Source: Streptomycetaceae bacterium
Lineage (GTDB): Bacteria > Actinomycetota > Actinomycetes > Nanopelagicales > Nanopelagicaceae
DNA: 5,290 nt
Reading direction: 5' to 3'
Assembly: GCA_027490415.1 (NCBI GenBank)
Contig: JAIXYD010000093.1
Span: 1 to 5,290, forward strand
Shown here: positions 1-5,290 of the stretch, one piece after another
Position numbering within the stretch: position 1 is the first letter of the stretch
Layout of the letters: every line of letters starts with the position of its first letter
Made by a program: the position numbers and the translations under genes
Notes under the pieces: generated by a model
The model's database searches: none
Seen by the model: the letters and a program-made list of their open reading frames with translations, nothing else
Told to the model about the DNA's origin: nothing

Positions 1-1532
1 GCGCTGACGCCTTCGAGATCGCAGGAAAGATTGGCTGGCGGCAAGGTTCCTTCAAGTAAATATTCATCGACGGCGCTATCAACGCAGGCAGATCCGCGGC
101 CATGGCCGGTGTGGCCATCGGCATCGAGTGAGATCAGGCGAGAGCCGGTGAAGATCTTTGCAAGGCTGACAGACCATGAATATGGCGTAGCTGGATCGCG
201 GATGGTGCCTATGACGATGATGGGTGCGGTTTTTATTTGGGTCAATGTGTTGGGTGCACGTTGGGTAGATGGCTGCGGAAAGAATTGGCAGTGCACGCCA
301 GAGAATGCGATGTATGGACCAAAGACCGGTGCTTTGGCTGCGAACTCTTGCGCATCAGCTTTGTATTGATCGACAGTGCGGCGATCTCTCCAATCAAGGC
401 AATCGATAACTGCGCCTGAATCAAAGTCATTTGATCTAAATGTGCCATCGGGGTTGCGGCCTGAGTACTCGTCAGCAAGTTGTAAGAAGGTGTCGCCGTA
501 GTTCTGTGCGCTTTCGGTAAATGCTTGGCGCAACTTTGGCCAGCCGTCGACATCGTCATAGAGCGAAGATGCCATACCGATAATGATTATTGATTCGGTG
601 ATGATGCGATCGTCACCATCTGCTGGGTTTTTCTGTGGCAGAGGTGCGGTGGCTGCGGCTTGTAGCGTTGCAATGATCGTTGCTTGAGCTTGTGCAGGTG
701 TGCCGGTAAATGGGCAATCAGATTGTGTGGAGCAATCTTTTACAAATGCTGCCAGCGCTTTATCAAAACCCATTGCTTGTGACAGGTTCTGCTCTTTCAT
801 CGGGATGTTTGGATCTACTGCGCCATCTAGAACAAAGCGACCAACATTATTTGGGAAGAGATCGGCATATAAAGTGCCGAGGTATGTTCCGTAGGATTTT
901 CCGACGTAATTCAATTTCTTTTCACCGAGGGCAGCGCGCAAGATATCCATATCGCGGGCGGTTTCGATGGTGCTGAAATGTTCAAGGTGTTCGGTATTCT
1001 CTGCGCACTTTTCGGCAAATCGCTCGGATTCTTCAAGAGTTGCAGCGATTTCGGCATCGTTATCGGGCTTGGAATCTGATGCCAAGTTTTTATCGAGCTC
1101 TTCGGGGGTAAAGCATGAGATGGGTTCGCTCATTGCAACTCCGCGGGGATCAAAGCCGACGACGTCATAGCGGTCGGTGATGTCGGGAGAGAAGATGTAT
1201 TCGGCGTTATAGGCATAATCAACGCCTGATCCGCCGGGACCACCGGGGTTTACAACGATTGATCCCAAGCGATTATCTTGATCGCGGGCGGCAGAGCGTA
1301 AGACAGAGATGCGGAATGTTCCAACAGATAAGTCTTGGTAATCAATCGGTACGCGTAGCTCGGCGCAATCGAAGTAGTCATAACAAGACGACCAATCGAG
1401 TTTTTGTTGTTCGTATTCGGCAAGTGCCGAGAATGTTTCTTCGACAAATGGAACTTTGGTGGATGAACAACCAGAGAGGATTATTGCAAGTGCGGTTGCG
1501 GCTGCGACCAGTGTGGTAGAGCGAGCGCGCAT
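1..1532 (-). CDS. Exported lipoprotein alpha/beta hydrolase, TAP-like (peptidase family S33), 3' end cut by window edge
   Basis: The frame is open from ATG 1532-1530 to the left edge: 510 codons plus two bases, no stop. The N-terminus is a lipoprotein signal: basic MRAR, a hydrophobic stretch at residues 8-19, and lipobox LSGC with Cys22 as the lipidated residue, so the protein should be anchored outside the cytoplasmic membrane. The alpha/beta-hydrolase fold shows the oxyanion segment NPGGPGGSG (95-103), FDPRG (127-131), nucleophile elbow GKSYG with Ser213, acid Asp446 in GTIRDPATPY, and His474 in DGHTGHG, inside a TAP-like C-terminal domain. Relatives are Streptomyces tripeptidyl aminopeptidases and SlpD/SlpE, and mycobacterial Hip1/CaeA; they cleave N-terminal peptides or esters, and the substrate here cannot be read from sequence. 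Ten cysteines besides Cys22 fit extracellular disulfides. The family usually ends soon after a Cys like Cys504, so only a few codons are probably missing. The start overlaps the holB stop by one base, and no Shine-Dalgarno is evident. Confidence 0.93.
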   Translation of the reverse strand, partial: MRARSTTLVAAATALAIILSGCSSTKVPFVEETFSALAEYEQQKLDWSSCYDYFDCAELRVPIDYQDLSVGTFRISVLRSAARDQDNRLGSIVVNPGGPGGSGVDYAYNAEYIFSPDITDRYDVVGFDPRGVAMSEPISCFTPEELDKNLASDSKPDNDAEIAATLEESERFAEKCAENTEHLEHFSTIETARDMDILRAALGEKKLNYVGKSYGTYLGTLYADLFPNNVGRFVLDGAVDPNIPMKEQNLSQAMGFDKALAAFVKDCSTQSDCPFTGTPAQAQATIIATLQAAATAPLPQKNPADGDDRIITESIIIIGMASSLYDDVDGWPKLRQAFTESAQNYGDTFLQLADEYSGRNPDGTFRSNDFDSGAVIDCLDWRDRRTVDQYKADAQEFAAKAPVFGPYIAFSGVHCQFFPQPSTQRAPNTLTQIKTAPIIVIGTIRDPATPYSWSVSLAKIFTGSRLISLDADGHTGHGRGSACVDSAVDEYLLEGTLPPANLSCDLEGVS

Positions 1533-1534
1533 CA
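1530..1534 (-). other. TGATG stop-start overlap, holB to hydrolase
   Basis: Read on the minus strand, the TGA stop of holB (1534-1532) shares its A with the ATG of the lipoprotein hydrolase (1532-1530). The bases just upstream (CAGATCGCTAACTG) contain no Shine-Dalgarno-like purine run. The hydrolase start is therefore probably reached by ribosomes that have just terminated on holB. The start is supported by the lipoprotein signal peptide that begins exactly there. Confidence 0.8.
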
Positions 1535-2686
1535 GTTAGCGATCTGGCACATCAGTGCCTCGCAGGTAAGAAGAGGTGCAGCGTTATGACTCAAATGTGT
1601 ACGTGCTTTCATGATCGCGTTGACTTTCCTCACCGTTGAATGTGGGGTTGTTTTATGCGCGTATGCGGTGATCTCTTCAGTCATATCTGTATTGATCAAC
1701 GAATCGGTAGATCCGGCTTGAACCATCATGACATCGCGGAAGAATGTTGCGATATCAAGGAGTGCGCCATCGAGTGAATCGCGGACCATACGGGTGGCGC
1801 GTGACTTCTGTTCTTTCTCGAGCTCTTTAACTGCCTTGGCGCCGCCTGTTGCCATGCCGCGACCTGTTGCACCTTTGCCGTATGCCTCTTGTAGCGCTGC
1901 GATCTCTTTCTCATCGCGGGCTTCGGATTGGGCGTTGGCTTGGGCTGTAGCAAGGTCGATCAATATCTGTGCGGCTTTGAAGGCATCTGCGATGGTGACA
2001 AGGCGTAGCGGCAACCTAAGAATTGTTGAGCGGTTGCTCCGTACTTCTTCGTTGGTGGCGATGTATCTGGCGCGACCGATATGTCCTTGGCTTACGCGAG
2101 CTGCAAAATCTGCCATTGCTGGAGTGATTGCATCTTTGCGTTGTAGGTATCGGCTGACAGCTGCTGTTGTTGGTGTGCGCAGTTGAATGTGGCGACAACG
2201 AGATCTAATTGTGGGCAAGATGTCGTGAAGGGTTGGTGCGCATAACAACCAGACGGTGCGGGTGCCGGGTTCTTCGATTGCTTTAAGGAGTGCGTTTGCC
2301 GCCGACTCTGTAAGGCGATCGGCATCTTCCATGACAACAACGCGCCAGCCGCCCATCGATGGTGTCCATGATGTGCGAGTTAAGAGTTCACGCACATCTT
2401 CAATCTTGATTGATAAACCTTCGGTAGAGATGATTTCAACATCTAGATGAGCACTTGATTTTGCGCTACGGCATTCGTTGCAGGATCCGCAGCCACCTTG
2501 TGGGCAGACCAGCGCTTGGGCGAATGCGATTGCAGCAGATGAGCGACCAGAACCTGGGGGACCGGTGAAGATCCAGGCATGTGTCATCTCTTGTGATTCA
2601 TCGCCATTGCGAGCTGCAACTGAGGCACCTTGTAAGATTGCGATAGCGGGTTCTTGGCCGACTAGATCATCAAAGACTGTCGCCAT
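1532..2686 (-). CDS. holB: DNA polymerase III subunit delta' (clamp-loader subunit)
   Basis: A 384-residue AAA+ family clamp-loader subunit; delta' works in the cytoplasm with the DnaX and delta subunits to load the beta sliding clamp onto primed DNA. The N-terminus MATVFDDLVGQ is typical of the family. The P-loop is GPPGSGRS (42-49) with Arg48 in place of the ATP-binding Lys, a degenerate form expected for delta', which does not hydrolyse ATP. A four-Cys zinc module follows at Cys61, Cys66, Cys69 and Cys72. The Walker-B-like segment is VVVMEDADRL (116-125), and the SRC motif (Ser162, Arg163, Cys164) supplies the arginine finger to a neighbouring subunit. Residues about 245-300 are a charged, Gly/Ala-rich linker ending in KELEKEQKSRATR, which I recognise from actinobacterial delta' proteins; the C-terminal collar-like helical domain follows. 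DnaX is the main alternative, but the Arg P-loop, the size and the position after tmk favour HolB. It overlaps both neighbours by one base. A partial AAGG sequence lies about 8 bases before the start. Confidence 0.93.
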   Translation of the reverse strand: MATVFDDLVGQEPAIAILQGASVAARNGDESQEMTHAWIFTGPPGSGRSSAAIAFAQALVCPQGGCGSCNECRSAKSSAHLDVEIISTEGLSIKIEDVRELLTRTSWTPSMGGWRVVVMEDADRLTESAANALLKAIEEPGTRTVWLLCAPTLHDILPTIRSRCRHIQLRTPTTAAVSRYLQRKDAITPAMADFAARVSQGHIGRARYIATNEEVRSNRSTILRLPLRLVTIADAFKAAQILIDLATAQANAQSEARDEKEIAALQEAYGKGATGRGMATGGAKAVKELEKEQKSRATRMVRDSLDGALLDIATFFRDVMMVQAGSTDSLINTDMTEEITAYAHKTTPHSTVRKVNAIMKARTHLSHNAAPLLTCEALMCQIAN

Positions 2687-2688
2687 TA
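2684..2688 (-). other. TAATG stop-start overlap, tmk fusion to holB
   Basis: The TAA stop of the MFS-Tmk gene (2688-2686) shares its last A with the ATG of holB (2686-2684). A short AAGG within the lysine codons of the Tmk tail (GCAAGGCTAAGTAATG) could act as a weak Shine-Dalgarno, so both re-initiation and independent initiation are possible here. Confidence 0.8.
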
Positions 2689-4827
2689 CTTAGCCTTGCT
2701 CTTGCTTTTACGTACTGGCTTTTTAGGATGTGGAACTTTCTTAACTCCTGTTGCAACCGCACTTGCTGCAAAACGAATTGGCTTAAGGAAGCGGTTGCCT
2801 TCATCTTCTTTTGCGTTACGAATCAGAGCTGGGATCAATGCTACGCGTTCGATAATCTTTTCGTGGATTGCATCGATGGATTGTGAGCCATCGACAACGA
2901 GATAGCGCTCTGGATCTTGTGCAGCTAACTGCAAGAACTCTTGGCGCACGCGCTCGTGGAAATCATTGGGTTCTGCCTCTAGGCGATCGCGTGATTTAAG
3001 GCGTGATAGGCCTACTTCGGCAGGTTGATCGATCAAGATTGTCAGCGTTGGAAAGAGTGATTCGGTTGCCCAACGAGATATGCGAGCAACTTCTGCCGGA
3101 GCAAGTACGCGTCCTGCGCCTTGGTAGGCAATGGATGAATCAAAGTAGCGATCGGTGATGACAACATCACCGCGATCTAGTGCAGGGCGAATAGTTGAGA
3201 AGACGTGGTGTGCGCGATCTGCGGCATATAACAACGCTTCTGCGCGCGGACTGATGACACCGGTTTCGTGTCCGAGCAAGATCTGGCGAAGGCCTTGTCC
3301 TAAATCTGTTCCGCCTGGTTCGCGCGAAAGTACAACGGTTTCGCCTTCTTGTTCGAGCCACTCTTTAAGTAAATGTGATTGAGTTGATTTGCCAGTGCCT
3401 TCTCCGCCTTCAAATGCGATGAAGACTCCTTTAACAGGATCGCCAGTAATTGATCCGAGCTCGCCTTTAAATGCGTTGACGATATCGCTCCATAGCGAAA
3501 CGTTAGGGCGATCTTTCATCTGGCGATATGAGAGCCAACCAATAAGGGTTGCGATTGCACCTGAGATCAAGAACGTTGCTTGAGATCCGTTAAAGATGTA
3601 TTCAGTAGTTGCGATCGTGACAGTGTGAACGCCGAATGTTGCAGCGATCAGCGGTGCGATGGCAAGGACGGCGACAAGGGTCACGCGAATAAGTGATTGC
3701 ACGAAGGCAAAGGTGCGACCGCGGACCTCATCTTTAACTTCCATACCCAACATCGTGAAACCAGTGACCCAGGTGATGCCGGCGAATGCGCCGAGAATAA
3801 TGGTGATAAAGATTGAGACGGTGAAGTTTGTAATGAGTGAAAGGAAGATCAGTAAGACGCCGGATGTTGCAAGGGATGCGCCAAATAAGCGGCGGCGTGA
3901 GAATTGGGCGAAGACTTTAGGGCCGATCGCAATTCCTAGTGCTAGGCCTGTAAAAACAGCACCGAAGAGAACACCGTACGCGGCATCACCGCCGCCAAGA
4001 TCTCCTACGAATGTACGCGCGAGACCAATGACCGCGCCCGCTGCAGAGAACGCGCCGACCATTCCAATGATGAGACCGCGAATAATTTTTGATCCGCTGA
4101 CAGATTTCCAACCGTGGACAAGAGCTGCGATAACGCTCTCTTGTGATTCTTTATCGGCTGCGGCACCGCGTGGAATTTCCTTGAGGTTGTACACGGTGGC
4201 TGCTGCGAATAGGAAACTTATTGCGTTGATATAGAGCGCGATATCAACTGAATTGCCTTTAAATGCTGGGAAGGCAACGGTGATTGCTGATGAGAGAAGA
4301 GAAAGGATTGTAAACAAGATCGCTGCAACAGGAGCTGTGCCGTATGCAGCTAAAAGCGAGACTTGATTAGCGTTCTCTAACTTTTCGCGAGGAACAAGGT
4401 TAGGAACCGTCGCCTCTTTTGCAGGTGACCAGAAGAGTGTTAAACATTCAACCAAGATCATCGCTGCATAAAGCCAGAAATATGTGCCGACGATTGGAAT
4501 AGAGATGTATAGCGCTGCACGCAATATATCTACAGTTACCATCAAGCGACGACGATCAAAGCGATCTGCCAGTACTCCAGCAAGTGGACCAAGGAATACT
4601 GCCGGCAATAAACGTGCGATGAAGACACCAGCGATTGCAAAGTTTGCTGTTGAGTAAGAACCACCGGAGAGTTGTTGAGCTAGTGCAGTTGTTGCGAGAA
4701 GTCCGAGCCAATCACCCAAGGATGAGAAGACCATGGAATTCCAGAGCTTGCGAAATGGCTTGATCGAGAGAACGCTACGAGTGACATCCTGCGCCGGTGC
4801 GGCGGGACGAGGTAGCGATGCGGTCAT
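2686..4827 (-). CDS. tmk: Bifunctional MFS transporter–thymidylate (dTMP) kinase fusion
   Basis: A 713-residue two-domain membrane protein. Residues about 25-435 are an MFS domain with roughly 12 hydrophobic helices (first about 31-52, last about 415-434). MFS motif A is visible as GPLAGVLADRFDRRR (80-94), and SPAKEATVPNLVPREKLENA (134-153) resembles the EntS/MFS_3 branch. Residues about 466-670 are a complete thymidylate kinase (dTMP + ATP to dTDP + ADP, essential for dTTP): P-loop FEGGEGTGKST (472-482) with Lys480, substrate motif REPGGT (502-507), TDRYFDSSIAYQG (558-570) holding the DRY motif, and a lid SRDRLE (612-617) with basic residues. A P-loop without Arg plus a basic lid matches the bacterial type II enzyme. 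Twelve helices place both termini in the cytosol, where the kinase must work. A lysine-rich tail (696-713) ends the protein. This fusion is established in Actinobacteria (for example Streptomyces SCO3542), and no transport substrate is evident. The ATG is forced: an in-frame TAG lies at 4854-4852 with no ATG, GTG or TTG between. Confidence 0.95.
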   Translation of the reverse strand: MTASLPRPAAPAQDVTRSVLSIKPFRKLWNSMVFSSLGDWLGLLATTALAQQLSGGSYSTANFAIAGVFIARLLPAVFLGPLAGVLADRFDRRRLMVTVDILRAALYISIPIVGTYFWLYAAMILVECLTLFWSPAKEATVPNLVPREKLENANQVSLLAAYGTAPVAAILFTILSLLSSAITVAFPAFKGNSVDIALYINAISFLFAAATVYNLKEIPRGAAADKESQESVIAALVHGWKSVSGSKIIRGLIIGMVGAFSAAGAVIGLARTFVGDLGGGDAAYGVLFGAVFTGLALGIAIGPKVFAQFSRRRLFGASLATSGVLLIFLSLITNFTVSIFITIILGAFAGITWVTGFTMLGMEVKDEVRGRTFAFVQSLIRVTLVAVLAIAPLIAATFGVHTVTIATTEYIFNGSQATFLISGAIATLIGWLSYRQMKDRPNVSLWSDIVNAFKGELGSITGDPVKGVFIAFEGGEGTGKSTQSHLLKEWLEQEGETVVLSREPGGTDLGQGLRQILLGHETGVISPRAEALLYAADRAHHVFSTIRPALDRGDVVITDRYFDSSIAYQGAGRVLAPAEVARISRWATESLFPTLTILIDQPAEVGLSRLKSRDRLEAEPNDFHERVRQEFLQLAAQDPERYLVVDGSQSIDAIHEKIIERVALIPALIRNAKEDEGNRFLKPIRFAASAVATGVKKVPHPKKPVRKSKSKAK

Positions 4828-4834
4828 GTGGGTA

Positions 4835-4861
4835 AGTCTATCGGGGCGGATCTACGGGCAA
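4835..4861 (-). promoter_or_regulatory. Candidate promoter for tmk-holB-hydrolase, leaderless spacing
   Basis: On the minus strand TAGACT (4840-4835) fits the actinobacterial -10 pattern TANNNT and ends 7 bases before the ATG at 4827. That spacing would put the transcription start at or next to the A of the ATG, giving a leaderless mRNA. No Shine-Dalgarno sequence lies between the -10 and the ATG (TACCCAC only), which agrees. The -35 region is poor: TTTTGC or TTGCCC at 15-17 base spacing. Leaderless genes are common in Actinobacteria. Transcription from galE could also continue into the operon, so the promoter is inferred rather than shown. Confidence 0.5.
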
Positions 4862-4868
4862 AAAGGGC

Positions 4869-5290
4869 CTAAAAGAGGCTCTCGACGCTCTCTTTGAGGC
4901 TATAGCGTGAGGTAAATCCCATCGCAGATTTTGCAAGTGATACATCAGCGCAGAGAAATGCTGGATCTCCTGCGCGACGATCTGCATCAACTGGAGTGAT
5001 GTCGGTGCGATTCATTGCATCGATTACAAATTTCACAATCTCGCGCACAGATGCACCGTTTCCGGTTCCGATATTTATCGCTGGTGGCAACGCAGTTGTG
5101 GCATCAGCTGCGGCTAAGTGAGCTGCTGCAATATCGCGGACATCAACATAATCGCGAACACAGGTGCCATCTGCAGTTGGGTAATCGTTGCCATAGATGA
5201 CGGGTGCTTTGTTTGCTTTGATGCGGTTAATCACAATAGGTACAAGGTTTTCTACTGAGTTATCTAGCAACGCTTGGTTGGCACTTCCCA
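4869..5290 (-). CDS. galE: UDP-glucose 4-epimerase (GalE-type SDR), C-terminal part only
   Basis: The frame is open from the right edge to TAG 4871-4869, giving 139 residues; the NAD-binding Rossmann part and the catalytic Ser/Tyr/Lys lie outside the window. The visible part is the substrate-binding C-terminal domain of an extended short-chain dehydrogenase: an N-terminal GSANQA that looks like the end of the usual YFNVAGA segment, then NLVPIVINRI, then the GalE signature YGNDYPTADGTCVRDYVDVRD with DIAAAH, INIGTGNGASVREIV, and RRAGDPAFLCADVSLA near the end. GalE interconverts UDP-glucose and UDP-galactose (Leloir pathway, cell-surface polysaccharides) in the cytoplasm. The signature favours GalE over dTDP-glucose dehydratases, though the exact sugar specificity cannot be fixed from this part. 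The protein stops at ESLF, before the Trp-containing end of the E. coli enzyme, so its C-terminus is slightly short. A TTG at 5270 is internal, not the start. The MFS-Tmk gene begins 41 bases downstream. Confidence 0.88.
   Translation of the reverse strand, partial: GSANQALLDNSVENLVPIVINRIKANKAPVIYGNDYPTADGTCVRDYVDVRDIAAAHLAAADATTALPPAINIGTGNGASVREIVKFVIDAMNRTDITPVDADRRAGDPAFLCADVSLAKSAMGFTSRYSLKESVESLF
4871..4895 (-). terminator. Possible weak hairpin terminator at the end of galE
   Basis: On the minus strand AAAGAG(A)GC and GCCTCTTT can pair with one bulged A around a 7-base loop (GTCGAGA), directly over the last codons of galE. The stem's own 3' Ts are followed by AGGCCC and a second run, TTTTT, at 4864-4860. 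The stem is AT-rich at its base and the U tract is broken, so this is at best a partial terminator. It would also have to act within or just after the galE stop codon. Confidence 0.25.

Noticed and set aside
242..559. 105-codon minus-strand frame
   Set aside because: It is a shifted-frame shadow of the hydrolase gene. The correct frame here encodes the conserved Asp446 region and cysteines 378 and 415.
1250..1447. 65-codon minus-strand frame within the hydrolase region
   Set aside because: It is out of frame with the long open frame from 1532 to the left edge, which carries a signal peptide and catalytic triad. The true gene simply has no stop inside the window.
1728..2186. 152-codon open frame on the plus strand
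   Set aside because: It is antisense to holB, with a Ser/Ala/Arg-rich composition and no domain; the minus frame there has clear delta' motifs.
2541..2564. holB as a pseudogene because the P-loop lysine is arginine
   Set aside because: Delta' subunits normally lack ATPase activity and tolerate a degenerate P-loop. The zinc module, SRC motif and full length are intact.
2984..2991. HIP1-like palindrome GCGATCGC as a cyanobacterial signature
   Set aside because: Only one copy was seen, and the gene content and order are actinobacterial. It is better explained by the general GATC excess.
3659..4234. 191-codon open frame on the plus strand
   Set aside because: It lies wholly antisense to the MFS domain. 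Its translation is Thr/Pro/Arg-rich with no recognisable motif, as expected for the reverse frame of a membrane-protein gene.
4869..5270. TTG at 5270 as a start codon for a short epimerase
   Set aside because: The frame continues upstream to the window edge with GalE-like residues, and a gene starting there would lack the whole NAD-binding domain.

Overview
The window comes from an actinobacterium. The evidence is a fused MFS transporter–thymidylate kinase gene followed directly by holB (DNA polymerase III delta'), an arrangement characteristic of Actinobacteria, and a downstream exported TAP/S33-type serine hydrolase of a kind common in that phylum. Base composition is near 50% GC with many A/T-ending codons. 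Genes are tightly packed: two junctions overlap by a single base, and the only intergenic gap inside the window is 41 bases. That suggests a compact-genome, moderate-GC actinobacterium (for example the freshwater Nanopelagicales/acI type) rather than a high-GC Streptomyces or Mycobacterium. The lineage is an inference from style, not a marker-based placement.

All four genes lie on the minus strand, so transcription runs from high to low coordinates. From the right edge: (1) 4869-5290, the C-terminal 139 residues of a GalE-type UDP-glucose 4-epimerase, with its N-terminus outside the window; (2) a 41-base gap holding a likely -10 element placed for a leaderless or nearly leaderless mRNA, with a weak possible terminator hairpin over the end of galE; (3) 2686-4827, a 713-residue protein with a 12-helix MFS domain followed by a complete thymidylate kinase domain; (4) 1532-2686, holB; (5) 1-1532, a lipoprotein serine hydrolase whose frame is open to the left edge, lacking only its last few codons. 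No stretch over 300 bases is without a gene.

The last three genes look like one translationally coupled transcript: the junctions are TAATG and TGATG, each sharing one A. Functionally it joins dTTP precursor synthesis (dTMP to dTDP), the replicative clamp loader, and a secreted peptidase/esterase with no obvious replication role. I see no CRISPR array, mobile element, tRNA or rRNA. The biology is mostly conserved actinobacterial housekeeping. The points most worth a second look are the membrane-tethered kinase, the apparent leaderless promoter, the coupled junctions and a marked excess of GATC sites.
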